From the NCBI RefSeq assembly GCF_002307495.1, contig NZ_NTMR01000003.1:1-64000 (forward strand): a stretch of 64,000 nt of DNA, given 5' to 3'. This stretch comes from Pseudomonas abyssi. Its GTDB lineage: Bacteria > Pseudomonadota > Gammaproteobacteria > Pseudomonadales > Pseudomonadaceae. The position numbers were made by a program, and so were the translations under genes. A model generated the notes under the pieces. It saw only the letters and a program-made list of their open reading frames with translations, did no database searches and was not told the origin of the DNA. This document shows, one piece after another, positions 1 through 8,209 of this stretch. How positions within the stretch are numbered: the stretch's first letter is position 1; each line of letters begins with the position of its first letter.

Positions 1-15
1 CAGTCAACATACAAG

Positions 16-35
16 GGCCACAGCATGCTGTGGCC
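16..35. repeat. 20-base perfect palindrome, REP-like
   Basis: GGCCACAGCATGCTGTGGCC reads the same on both strands. A relative, GGCCACGACATGTCGTGGCC, lies at 38657-38676. The two differ only at paired positions, so pairing is kept. This suggests a dispersed structured repeat rather than a chance palindrome. Confidence 0.6.
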
Positions 36-168
36 GTCGGGTGCTACGCCGGCGTTCGCGCAGGCATGGCCCATCGCTTGCCGACGATGGTGGATGTACA
101 TCATGCTTTTCATTCATCGCGGCCCTGCGCACAATGCCGCGATGAACTCTGACCGTGAAGATGCTGCC

Positions 169-1005
169 ATGACCTCTGAAGACCTGCCCCTCTCCGGCCG
201 CCGTATTGCGCTGCCCGAGAGTCGTGAACTCGACCTGTTTGCCGACATGCTGATCAAGCGTGGTGCGGGTGTGCTGCGCTGTCCGCTGGTGGCGATCCAT
301 GACGCGCCTGACCCGGCGCCAGTGCTGGCCTGGATGCATACGCTGATCAGCCAACCGTTTGACCGTTTGATTCTGCTGACGGGCGAGGGCTTGCGACGCA
401 TGCTGGCGCTGGCCGAGCGTCAGGGTGGCAGCCTGCAGGCAGACTTTATTGCCGCTCTGGAAGGCATTCCCAAGCTGACTCGCGGCCCCAAGCCGGGCGC
501 TGCGCTGCGCAAGGTGGGTCTCAAGGCAGACCAGGTTGCGGTGTCGCCGACCACTGAAGGCGTGATCGAGACCCTCAAGGACGAGAATCTGCGCGGTCAG
601 CGTATCGGCGTGCAACTCTACGGCACTGATCCAAACCGTCGGCTGGTGGAGTTTCTTGTCGGCGCCGGTGCCGAGGTCAGCACCGTAGCACCCTACATTT
701 ATGCTGATGATGTGGAGGATGCACAGGTCGACGCGCTGATTGATGCGCTGTTGGCGACCGAGGTAGATGCCATCGCCTTCACCAGCGCCACCCAGGTGCG
801 CCGCCTGCTGCAGATTGCCAAGCGGCGGGAGCAGGGTGAGGCAGCGCTGCTGTCGGCGCTGGGCCGCATCAAGGTGGCTGCCGTTGGGCCGGTGGTGGCC
901 GACGAGCTGACTGCATGTGGCGTGCAGGTAGATTTGATGCCCGAGAGTAGTTTCTTTATGAAGCCACTGGTGCGTGAGCTGGTGAAGGTGCTGGGCACGC
1001 GTTGA
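169..1005 (+). CDS. uroporphyrinogen-III synthase family protein (HemD-like)
   Basis: The protein has about 278 residues and the two-lobed layout of the HemD family. The N-terminal lobe begins LSGRRIALPESREL, and a second repeat begins around LRGQRIGVQLYGTDPN. The closing motif IKVAAVGPVVADELTACG is typical of the family. HemD closes and inverts ring D of hydroxymethylbilane to give uroporphyrinogen III for haem and sirohaem. The usual Pseudomonas hemD sits beside hemC, which is absent here, so this is probably a second family member whose activity is uncertain. I chose the ATG at 169 because a GAAG lies about 8 bases upstream and family similarity begins just after it. The reading frame is open further upstream (ATG at 142, and back to 25), but that extension looks unlike the family. 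Confidence 0.75.
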   Translation: MTSEDLPLSGRRIALPESRELDLFADMLIKRGAGVLRCPLVAIHDAPDPAPVLAWMHTLISQPFDRLILLTGEGLRRMLALAERQGGSLQADFIAALEGIPKLTRGPKPGAALRKVGLKADQVAVSPTTEGVIETLKDENLRGQRIGVQLYGTDPNRRLVEFLVGAGAEVSTVAPYIYADDVEDAQVDALIDALLATEVDAIAFTSATQVRRLLQIAKRREQGEAALLSALGRIKVAAVGPVVADELTACGVQVDLMPESSFFMKPLVRELVKVLGTR

Positions 1006-1139
1006 ATCGCCCTGTGCCTCCGGCAAGGCGGGCGGCAAAAAGGGTGCGAATCCAGCGGCAATACGCCCTGGCTCTTGTCACGCGCAGATGCTGGGGCAAC
1101 AATGCGGTTTTGCTCACGCCATAGCACCAAGGACGCTGG

Positions 1140-3563
1140 ATGACCACCGAACCCGCCGCACTGCGCCTTAACCCCGAACAGCTCACCGCCCCCATCGACC
1201 TCGATAATCTTGGCTTTGCCACCACCGACGATCTGGAACCCTTCCGCGGCATTCTTGGCCAAGAGCGGGCCGTTGAGGCGCTGCAGTTTGGCGTCGCAAT
1301 GAGCCGGCCCGGTTATAACGTCTTTGTTATGGGCGAGCCGGGCACTGGTCGTTTCTCCTACGTCAAACGCTATCTGCAGGCCGAGGCCAAGCGTCAGATC
1401 ACGCCGCAGGACTGCGTCTACGTCAACAACTTCGACGAGCCGCGCGAGCCTTGGGTGATCAGCTTGACGCCAGGCTCCGCCGGACAGCTGATCGAAACCA
1501 TCGAAACGCTGATCGACAACCTGCTGGCGACTTTTCCTGCGGCCTTTGAGCACCCGTCCTATCAGCAGAAGAAAAACGCCATCGACCGCGCCTTCAATCA
1601 GCGCTACGACCGGGCGTTGGATGCGGTCGAGCGGCTGGCGCTGGAAAAGAGCATCGCGCTCTACCGCGACGCGCAGAACATCGCCTTTACGCCGATGAAA
1701 GAAGGTAAGGCGCTGGATGAAGCCGAGTTTGCCCAGTTGCCCGAAGAGGAGCGCGACCGCTTTCATGCAGACATCTCTGCGCTGGAAGAAAACCTCAACG
1801 AGGAGCTCTCCAGCCTGCCGCAGTGGAAGCGCGAATCCAGCAACCAGTTGCGTGAGCTGAACGAGGAAACCATCACCGACGCGCTGCAGCCACTGCTGGA
1901 GCCGCTGCTGGAAGCCTATAGCGGCAACCAGGCGGTGTGCGACTACCTGCAGGCAATGCGTCAGAACCTGCTCAAGACGGTGATTGATCAGCTGGTTGAG
2001 GAGCGCGCGCTGGAGAGCCGGCCGGACGCCTACAAGAAGCAGCTGCTGACCGAGCAGTACTGCCCCAGCCTGATCGTTGGCCATGCGACCAACGGCGGTG
2101 CGCCCGTGGTGCACGAGCCGCACCCGTCCTACGACAACCTGTTTGGCCGGATCGAATACTCGCCGGAGCAGGGCGCGTTGGTCACCAGCTATCGCCACAT
2201 CCGCTCCGGTGCCCTGCATCGGGCCAACGGTGGCTATCTGCTGCTTGAAGCGGAGAAGCTGCTGAGTGAGCCCTTTGTCTGGGATGCGCTCAAGCGTGCG
2301 CTGCACTCACGGCAGCTGAAAATGGAGTCCCCCTGGGCGGACATGGGGCGTCTGGCGACGGTCACTCTGACGCCACAGGTGCTGCCGCTGAACCTTAAGG
2401 TCGTGATCATCGGCTCACGGCAGGTCTATTACGCCCTGCAGGACCTGGATCCGGATTTTCAGGAGATGTTTCGCGTGCTGGTCGACTTTGACGAGGACCT
2501 GCCGCGCACACCCGACAGTGTCGAGGGCATGGCGCAGTTGCTCAAGACGCGTACCTCGGAGGAGGGGCTGGCACCGCTCAGCGCCGCGGCTGTGGCGCGA
2601 GTACTGACCTACAGTACCCGGCTGGCCGAGCACCAGGCGCGGCTGTCGGCGCGTATCAGTGACATTTTCCAGCTGGTCGCTGAGGCTGACTTTCTGCGCC
2701 AGCTGGCCGGTGACCCTTTGACCGATACCGCGCACATCGAGCGCGCCCTGCGGGCCAAGGAAACGCGTACCGGCCGGGTCAGTGCGCGTATTCGTGAGGA
2801 CATGGTGTCCGGCGTGATCCTGATCGACACCGACGGTGCAGCCGTTGGCAAATGCAACGGCCTGACGGTACTGGAAGTTGGCGACTCGGTGTTTGGCTTG
2901 CCAGCGCGTATCAGCGCCACCGTGTATCCGGGCGGCAGCGGTATTGTGGACATTGAACGCGAGGTCAACCTCGGCCAGCCGATTCACTCCAAGGGGGTGA
3001 TGATTCTCACCGGTTTTCTGGGTAGCCGCTATGCGCAGAAATACCCGCTGGAGATCTCCGCCAGCATTGCGCTGGAGCAGTCCTACGGCTACGTGGATGG
3101 CGACAGCGCCTCGCTGGGTGAAGTCTGCACCCTGATCTCCGCGCTCTCTCGCACGCCACTCAAACAGTGCTTTGCCATTACCGGCTCGATCAATCAGTTC
3201 GGCGAGGTGCAGGCGGTGGGAGGCGTTAACGAGAAGATCGAGGGCTTCTTCCGCTTGTGCCAGGCCCGTGGCCTGACCGGGGAGCAAGGGGTTATCATTC
3301 CGCGCTCCAACGTGCCTAACCTGATGCTGGATGAAGAGGTATTGCAGGCGGTGCGTGCTGGTGAGTTCGCCGTGTATGCCGTGTCCTGCGTTGATCAGGC
3401 GCTGGCATTGCTGGCGGGTGCGCCGGCCGGTGAGTTGAACGCCGAGGGTGACTTTACCGAGGGCAGCATCAACGCCCTGGTGGTCGCGCGGTTGGCCGAA
3501 ATCGCCGAGCGGGATCGCGAAGAGGATGAAGACGGGGAACAGGCCGACGCTGAGGGTAAGTGA
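1140..3563 (+). CDS. Lon-like ATP-dependent protease (AsrA / LonB-type, AAA_32 family)
   Basis: The product is an 807-residue cytosolic AAA+ protease of the Lon-related family. An ATPase region (about 20-560) precedes a C-terminal S16 peptidase domain (about 580-780). The catalytic dyad is visible as Ser656 in GDSASLGE and Lys699 in GGVNEKIEG. Their 43-residue spacing equals that of E. coli Lon (679 and 722). The Walker A loop reads GEPGTGRFS (65-73), with Arg71 where lysine is usual. A long helical insertion (about 120-300) replaces the Lon N-terminal domain. In P. aeruginosa the AsrA member is linked to heat and aminoglycoside stress. The tail (from about 785) is very acidic. The ATG at 1140 directly precedes the conserved region. 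Confidence 0.88.
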   Translation: MTTEPAALRLNPEQLTAPIDLDNLGFATTDDLEPFRGILGQERAVEALQFGVAMSRPGYNVFVMGEPGTGRFSYVKRYLQAEAKRQITPQDCVYVNNFDEPREPWVISLTPGSAGQLIETIETLIDNLLATFPAAFEHPSYQQKKNAIDRAFNQRYDRALDAVERLALEKSIALYRDAQNIAFTPMKEGKALDEAEFAQLPEEERDRFHADISALEENLNEELSSLPQWKRESSNQLRELNEETITDALQPLLEPLLEAYSGNQAVCDYLQAMRQNLLKTVIDQLVEERALESRPDAYKKQLLTEQYCPSLIVGHATNGGAPVVHEPHPSYDNLFGRIEYSPEQGALVTSYRHIRSGALHRANGGYLLLEAEKLLSEPFVWDALKRALHSRQLKMESPWADMGRLATVTLTPQVLPLNLKVVIIGSRQVYYALQDLDPDFQEMFRVLVDFDEDLPRTPDSVEGMAQLLKTRTSEEGLAPLSAAAVARVLTYSTRLAEHQARLSARISDIFQLVAEADFLRQLAGDPLTDTAHIERALRAKETRTGRVSARIREDMVSGVILIDTDGAAVGKCNGLTVLEVGDSVFGLPARISATVYPGGSGIVDIEREVNLGQPIHSKGVMILTGFLGSRYAQKYPLEISASIALEQSYGYVDGDSASLGEVCTLISALSRTPLKQCFAITGSINQFGEVQAVGGVNEKIEGFFRLCQARGLTGEQGVIIPRSNVPNLMLDEEVLQAVRAGEFAVYAVSCVDQALALLAGAPAGELNAEGDFTEGSINALVVARLAEIAERDREEDEDGEQADAEGK

Positions 3564-3946
3564 CAAAAGGCCACTATGTCTCGCGCCGCACCTGCTCTGG
3601 TGCGGTTCACGGGGTTCTGTCTACAGGGTTATCCACAGCTTTGGCTGCGCCGCGCTGCTGCGACGGGGCGTCGCGTGGGCGCATTTGTAGCTTGACGCGG
3701 GCTTGTTCATCTGAGTTTTGATTGGCTTGCGGTCAAGCCAGAGGCGGCATATGGGCTGGGCTGCAAGCCTGCGAAGAGTAAAAGGCGCGGCTGCTGTAAC
3801 CGTTGTGCAAAAAACACACTGTTTGCCGAAGTCGCCGAGTTTATAAGGCACAGGGCGGTTTATCAGACCACTGCACACAGACTTATCCACAGATACTGTG
3901 CACAACTGTTCTGACCATGAGTTATCTACACGAGGCACTATTGTTT
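3564..3946. promoter_or_regulatory. gene-free gap with a cluster of DnaA-box-like 9-mers
   Basis: This 383-base gap has no convincing gene. It holds two exact TTATCCACA sequences (3629-3637 and 3883-3891), which fit the DnaA box TTATNCACA. One-mismatch versions lie at 3922-3930 (TTATCTACA) and, on the minus strand, at 3897-3905 (TTGTGCACA). Three of the four fall within about 50 bases just upstream of the next gene. A 7-base-pair hairpin (3586-3605) follows the protease gene but has no T tract. The gap may be a DnaA-binding control or titration region; that function is inferred. Confidence 0.5.
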
Positions 3947-4447
3947 ATGGAACGTTTACTGGAAAACATGATGTATTCGGCGCGCTGGATTCTGGCGCCC
4001 ATCTACTTTGGCCTGTCATTCGCGTTGCTGGCCCTGGCGGTCAAGTTCTTCCAGGAGCTCATTCATCTGGCGCCGCACCTGCTTGAAACCGCCGAGGCTG
4101 ACCTGATTCTGGTTGTGCTCTCGCTGGTGGACATGGCATTGGTCGGTGGCTTGCTGGTCATGGTCATGATCTCCGGCTACGAGAACTTTGTGTCCCAGCT
4201 AGATATCGACGAAGGTAAGGAGAAACTCAGCTGGCTGGGCAAGATGGACTCCGGTTCGCTGAAAATGAAGGTGGCAGCGTCCATCGTTGCCATCTCTTCG
4301 ATCCACCTGCTGAAGGTATTCATGAACGCGACCAACATCGATAACGACAAGCTGATGTGGTACGTCGTGATTCACCTGACCTTTGTTGTGTCGGCTTTTG
4401 CCATGGGCCTGCTGGACAAGCTAGCCAAAGACAAGAGTTACGACTGA
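3947..4447 (+). CDS. UPF0114 (YqhA-type) inner membrane protein
   Basis: This 166-residue protein matches the YqhA/TIGR00645 family. It starts [20 protein letters not shown] and contains the family's [10 protein letters not shown] segment. Hydrophobic stretches near residues 13-35, 50-75, 105-122 and 132-150 predict four membrane helices. The C-terminus is short and charged. The function of the family is unknown. The ATG at 3947 matches the usual family start and has GAGG about 11 bases upstream. The in-frame ATG at 3917 would add ten residues not typical of the family. Confidence 0.88.
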   Translation: MERLLENMMYSARWILAPIYFGLSFALLALAVKFFQELIHLAPHLLETAEADLILVVLSLVDMALVGGLLVMVMISGYENFVSQLDIDEGKEKLSWLGKMDSGSLKMKVAASIVAISSIHLLKVFMNATNIDNDKLMWYVVIHLTFVVSAFAMGLLDKLAKDKSYD

Positions 4448-4461
4448 TTGTCTGTATAATT

Positions 4462-4490
4462 TTGTTGCTTTTTTGATCGTGGTGTATAGT
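4462..4490 (+). promoter_or_regulatory. candidate sigma-70 promoter for the photolyase operon
   Basis: TTGTTG (4462-4467) is followed after 17 bases by TATAGT (4485-4490), ending 28 bases before the DUF6482 start. The 70-base gap is AT-rich compared with its surroundings. An overlapping TATAAT at 4455-4460 could serve a second start. Confidence 0.4.
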
Positions 4491-4518
4491 CTCTGTATAG
4501 GTTTTTGGAGGCATAGCC

Positions 4519-4833
4519 ATGACCCTGGAAGAACTGCATAGCGCCGCGCGTGAGGGCCAGCTGCAGCGTTTATCGCTGCTGTCTCAGGAAGGCAGCCTGT
4601 ATTTGGTTGAGGCCCGCATCGACGGTCATACCGCGCTGCTGTGCGACGAGGGTGTGGCAAAGCCGCGGCACTTCCGCTCGCTGGTCGATGCGCGACGGGC
4701 GCTCAAGGAATTGGCCTGGCCGAGCATTGATCTGGTACACCTGAATGTTGCCGATGAGGCGTGCGCCGGCGATCCCTTGAGCCCGGCGGCAGCTCAGGGG
4801 GCGATGCGGCTGCGTTTGCCACTCCGGCCGTGA
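4519..4833 (+). CDS. DUF6482 family protein
   Basis: This is a small soluble protein of 104 residues beginning MTLEELHSAAREGQLQRLSLLSQ. It resembles the DUF6482 proteins of pseudomonads, which have no assigned function. No membrane segment or metal motif is visible. The gene has a good ribosome-binding site (TTTTTGGAGG, with GGAGG about 8 bases before the ATG). It overlaps the photolyase gene by four bases (GTGA), so the two are probably co-translated. The context hints at a light- or damage-related role, but nothing in the sequence shows it. Confidence 0.75.
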   Translation: MTLEELHSAAREGQLQRLSLLSQEGSLYLVEARIDGHTALLCDEGVAKPRHFRSLVDARRALKELAWPSIDLVHLNVADEACAGDPLSPAAAQGAMRLRLPLRP

Positions 4834-6374
4834 GTGTGCGCCGCCTGGTGCTGCTGCTGGGTGATCAACTGGACCCGGAGATCAGCAGCCTGCGTGACGC
4901 CGATCCGCAGCGCGATTGCATTCTGTTGGTCGAAGCGGCCGAAGAAGGGCGCTACGTCCCCCATCATCCGCAGAAAATCCTGTTTATCCTCTCGGCCATG
5001 CGCCACTTCGCCGGGTATCTGCGCGAGCAGGGTTTTACCGTTGATTACATCACCCTGGATGACCCCGCTAACACCGGTAGCCTGCACGGTGAGCTGGCGC
5101 GTGCCCGTGAGCGATACAAGCCAGATAGCATCCTGTTGACCGAGCCGGGGGAGTGGCGGTTGCTGGAGCGCTTTTGTCAGCGTCAGTCCGACTGGCCCGA
5201 GCTTGAATTGCGTGCTGATACGCGCTTCTTCTGCAGCAAGGAGCGCTTTGCTCGCTGGGCTCATGGGCGCAAGCAACTACGCATGGAGTATTTCTACCGC
5301 GAGATGCGCCGAGAAAGCGGCCTGTTGATGACGCCTGATGGCGAGCCGGAGGGTGGTGCCTGGAATTTTGATGCGGATAACCGCAAAGCGCTGCCGCGTG
5401 GTACCAGAGCGCCGGCGCAGGCGCATTTTCCAGCAGACCGCATAACCCGTGACGTCGAGGGGCTGGTGCGTAAACACTTTGGCGGCCACTACGGCCGGCT
5501 GGACGGTTTCGACTACCCGGTGACGCATGCAGACGCGGATGCCCTGTGGCAGCATTTTCGTCAGCACGCACTGGCCTGCTTCGGTGATTATCAGGACGCC
5601 ATGGCGACTGATGAGCACTGGTTGTTCCACGCCCGCATTGCCGCGGCCATGAACATTGGGTTGCTGGACCCAAGGCGCGTCTGTCTGGACGTCCAGGCGG
5701 ATTGGCAGGCCGGGGCCATTCCGTTGAACGCAGCGGAAGGCTTTATTCGCCAGATTCTGGGGTGGCGAGAGTATGTGCGGGGCATCTACTGGCTGATGAT
5801 GCCGGAGTATGCCGAGCGTAACGCCTTTGGCAACCAGCGCGCCTTGCCCGAGTTCTACTGGACCGGCCAGACCCGCATGCGCTGCATGCAGCAGGCCATC
5901 GGTCAGACCCTCGAACATGCCTACGCTCACCATATTCAGCGGCTGATGGTGACGGGCAATTTTGCCCTGCTGGCGGGGGTTGAACCCACGCAGATCTGTG
6001 ATTGGTATCTGGCGGTTTATATGGACGCCTTTGACTGGGTAGAGCTGCCCAATACGCTGGGCATGGTGATGCACGCTGACGGCGGGTTTCTTGGCTCCAA
6101 GCCCTATTGTGCCAGCGGCCAATATATCAAGCGCATGTCCGACTATTGCACGGGCTGTCGCTACAAGGTCAGCGAGCAGACCGGGGCCAAGGCGTGCCCG
6201 TTCAATGCGTTGTACTGGCATTTCATCATGCGCCACCGTGAGCAACTGCGCGGTAACCCGCGCATGGGGCTGGTGTACCGCAATCTGCAGCGCATGCCAG
6301 AGGCGAAGCAGCAGGCGTTGTGGGACTGGGGTGAGCACCTGCTGGCGCGGCTGGACGCGGGCGAGGCGTTATGA
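4830..6374 (+). CDS. iron-sulfur bacterial cryptochrome/(6-4) photolyase-related protein (DPRP family)
   Basis: The product belongs to the deoxyribodipyrimidine photolyase-related (FeS-BCP, PhrB-like) family, about 514 residues long. It starts [17 protein letters not shown] with the Rossmann-like antenna domain. The FAD-binding C-terminal half contains [13 protein letters not shown] and [11 protein letters not shown]. Four cysteines suit the 4Fe-4S cluster of the family: ICDWY, the pair in YCTGC, and ACPF. Members repair (6-4) photoproducts or sense light. I prefer the GTG at 4830, overlapping the DUF6482 stop; the GTG at 4836 is also possible. The longest frame from 4761 would overlap DUF6482 by 73 bases and add a non-conserved leader. 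The gene ends in an ATGA overlap with a DUF2256 gene. Confidence 0.9.
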   Translation: MSVRRLVLLLGDQLDPEISSLRDADPQRDCILLVEAAEEGRYVPHHPQKILFILSAMRHFAGYLREQGFTVDYITLDDPANTGSLHGELARARERYKPDSILLTEPGEWRLLERFCQRQSDWPELELRADTRFFCSKERFARWAHGRKQLRMEYFYREMRRESGLLMTPDGEPEGGAWNFDADNRKALPRGTRAPAQAHFPADRITRDVEGLVRKHFGGHYGRLDGFDYPVTHADADALWQHFRQHALACFGDYQDAMATDEHWLFHARIAAAMNIGLLDPRRVCLDVQADWQAGAIPLNAAEGFIRQILGWREYVRGIYWLMMPEYAERNAFGNQRALPEFYWTGQTRMRCMQQAIGQTLEHAYAHHIQRLMVTGNFALLAGVEPTQICDWYLAVYMDAFDWVELPNTLGMVMHADGGFLGSKPYCASGQYIKRMSDYCTGCRYKVSEQTGAKACPFNALYWHFIMRHREQLRGNPRMGLVYRNLQRMPEAKQQALWDWGEHLLARLDAGEAL

Positions 6375-6508
6375 GGCGCAAGGGCGACTTGCCACAGAAG
6401 GTCTGCGCGGTCTGTGGCCGCCCCTTCAGCTGGCGGCGCAAGTGGGCTTTGTGCTGGGATGAGGTGCGATACTGCTCGGAACGCTGCCGACGAACGCGCC
6501 GCAATTGA
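6371..6508 (+). CDS. DUF2256 small zinc-ribbon-like protein
   Basis: This short gene encodes a 45-residue basic protein. Cys12 and Cys15 ([16 protein letters not shown]) with Cys35 and Cys39 (RYCSERCRR) form two paired-cysteine knuckles that should bind a metal. The pattern VC-x2-CGRPFxWRRKW is typical of DUF2256, which is often found beside cryptochrome/photolyase genes. The ATG overlaps the photolyase stop (ATGA), which implies coupled translation. It may help the Fe-S photolyase, but no function is established. Confidence 0.88.
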   Translation: MRRKGDLPQKVCAVCGRPFSWRRKWALCWDEVRYCSERCRRTRRN

Positions 6509-6511
6509 TGC

Positions 6512-7636
6512 TCAGCTGGCGGCCAGCACGATGAATTTGGGCGCCGCTGCCACTTGCTCTATGGTGTCAAAGTAGCGCTTGAGCGTCTGGTGATAGCCCA
6601 GATGGCGGTTGCCTACCACCAGCAGCCGGCCGCCCGGGGCGAGCGCGTGGTGGCTCTGGCGAAACAGCCGTCGGGCGATTTGGTCGCCGACCACCTGTTG
6701 CTGGTGGAAGGGCGGGTTGCAGAGGATCAGGTCTGCGCTGTTCGTTGTGGCCTCGCTCAGGCCATCGCCGACGACAAAGTGAGCGCTGCGTCCGGGAAAG
6801 GCCTCGGCAAAGTTGTCGCGCGCCGAGGCCACCGCCGCCCAGGACTCGTCGATAAAGGTGAGTTGTATGTGCGGATTGCGCTGGGCAGCCAGCAAGCCGA
6901 GCGCGCCATTGCCGCAACCCAGATCAACCACCCGGGCTTCGCCCAGGTCGGCAGGAATACAGGGCAGCAACACGCGGGTGCCGATATCCAGCTTCTCGCG
7001 GGAGAACACGCCGGGGCGGTTGCGCAGCTGCAGGTCTGTGCCCTCCAGCGGGTAATGGCTGGTCAGGTCGCGGATGCCAGGCTGCAGGGATGGGTCGTAT
7101 TGGCACTGCAACAGGCGAGCCTTTTTCCAGCCGAGCGAAGCCTGGTAGGGGCCGATGTGCGCAGCCAGCAGGTCTCCGGCGCTGGGCGGCAGGTGCTTGA
7201 TCATGCTGCCTGCCAGCAGCAGCGCCCGGTCAGCCAGCAGCGGACGCAGTCGTTGCAGCTGGTCCTGCAGCAGACTCAGGCTCTTGGGGATACGCAGCAA
7301 TACCTGCTGATAGCGAGCTGTGGGTGTCTCGGTACTGTTAAAAAAACGCACGGCGTCGCTGCCCAGTCCGTTCGCCGCCAGGTTGCTCTGCAGCGCTCGC
7401 CAACTCATCCAGGAGTCACCCCAGCTGTGCACGGTCTTGCCTGCCGCCGCCAACGCGCAGGCCAGTGCGCCAAAGCCGTCGTTGATCACCAGTAGCGGCT
7501 GGTCGCTTTCCGGCTCTTGCTGTACCCGTTGCAGCAGATACAGGTCAGCAGTATCGAAGGCTTGAAGCGCGGCATTGCGGGAGGCGGGGTAGCGCTGCAA
7601 TTGCAGCGTGCCGTAGGGCGTGGTGCAGGAGAGCAT
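6512..7636 (-). CDS. rlmG: 23S rRNA (guanine1835-N2)-methyltransferase RlmG
   Basis: The 374-residue protein aligns from memory with E. coli RlmG along its whole length. It has an N-terminal inactive methyltransferase-like domain (LVINDGFGALACAL), then GWKKARLLQC. The C-terminal catalytic domain has the SAM motif VVDLGCGNGALGLLA and the substrate motif NPPFHQQQ. RlmG methylates G1835 of 23S rRNA. The closely related RsmC is less likely given the GWKKARL and VFSREKLDIG segments. I chose the ATG at 7636 because the thirteen residues upstream are not conserved. The gene converges on the photolyase operon with only three bases between stop codons. Confidence 0.88.
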   Translation of the reverse strand: MLSCTTPYGTLQLQRYPASRNAALQAFDTADLYLLQRVQQEPESDQPLLVINDGFGALACALAAAGKTVHSWGDSWMSWRALQSNLAANGLGSDAVRFFNSTETPTARYQQVLLRIPKSLSLLQDQLQRLRPLLADRALLLAGSMIKHLPPSAGDLLAAHIGPYQASLGWKKARLLQCQYDPSLQPGIRDLTSHYPLEGTDLQLRNRPGVFSREKLDIGTRVLLPCIPADLGEARVVDLGCGNGALGLLAAQRNPHIQLTFIDESWAAVASARDNFAEAFPGRSAHFVVGDGLSEATTNSADLILCNPPFHQQQVVGDQIARRLFRQSHHALAPGGRLLVVGNRHLGYHQTLKRYFDTIEQVAAAPKFIVLAAS

Positions 7637-7711
7637 GGCGGGCCAGTGCGTTGAACGGGGGCGGCAGTATAGCATCGAGCGGGGGCGGTGCCCCGCTCCG
7701 GGTGGCGGCCC

Positions 7712-8122
7712 TCAGGCTTGTTTCTGGTCTTTCAGCAGGTCGCGAATCTCGCTCAGCAGTACTTCTTCCTTCGACGGCGCTGGCGGGGCGGCGGGCGCTG
7801 CCTCTTCCTTTTTCTTCAGGCTGTTCATCACACGTACGGCAACAAAGATGGCGGCAGCGATGATGATGAAGTCCACCACGCTTTGAATGAACAGGCCGTA
7901 GCCAATGGCGACTTCAGCGGCTTCTCCTTCGGCTTCCTTGAGCACGATCGACAGCTCGTTGAAGTTGACGCCACCGATCAGCACGCCCAGTGGCGGCATC
8001 ACGATGTTGTTGACGAAAGAGGAGACGACCTTGCCAAAGGCGGCGCCGATGATGATACCCACGGCCATGTCGACGACATTGCCGCGCATTGCAAAGGTCT
8101 TGAATTCGCTCAGCAGCTTCAT
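7712..8122 (-). CDS. mscL: large-conductance mechanosensitive channel MscL
   Basis: The 136-residue product is a typical MscL. It opens with [30 protein letters not shown], which combines the N-terminal amphipathic helix and pore-lining TM1. A periplasmic loop follows, then TM2 ([20 protein letters not shown]) and a charged cytoplasmic helix. It forms a homopentamer in the inner membrane and releases solutes on hypo-osmotic shock. The Ala/Pro-rich linker ([10 protein letters not shown]) lies before the C-terminal helix, as usual. Confidence 0.97.
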   Translation of the reverse strand: MKLLSEFKTFAMRGNVVDMAVGIIIGAAFGKVVSSFVNNIVMPPLGVLIGGVNFNELSIVLKEAEGEAAEVAIGYGLFIQSVVDFIIIAAAIFVAVRVMNSLKKKEEAAPAAPPAPSKEEVLLSEIRDLLKDQKQA

Positions 8123-8209
8123 GCTTGTAGTCCTTGTCTGACGCCCCGTTGGCGTGCCTTGATCATAGCCAGCTGCCGGCGTTCATACCAAGCGTTATAT
8201 GTCGCGCGC

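Noticed and set aside
699-2306. 535-codon minus-strand frame
   Set aside because: It is antisense across the HemD-like gene end and the Lon-like protease, both supported by family motifs.
3629-3930. DnaA boxes considered as the chromosome origin
   Set aside because: No dnaA, dnaN, gyrB, gidA or rpmH is nearby and there is no clear AT-rich unwinding region.
4761-4829. Longer photolyase start at 4761
   Set aside because: It would add 23 residues that are unlike the family and overlap DUF6482 heavily; the GTG at 4830 fits the conserved N-terminus.
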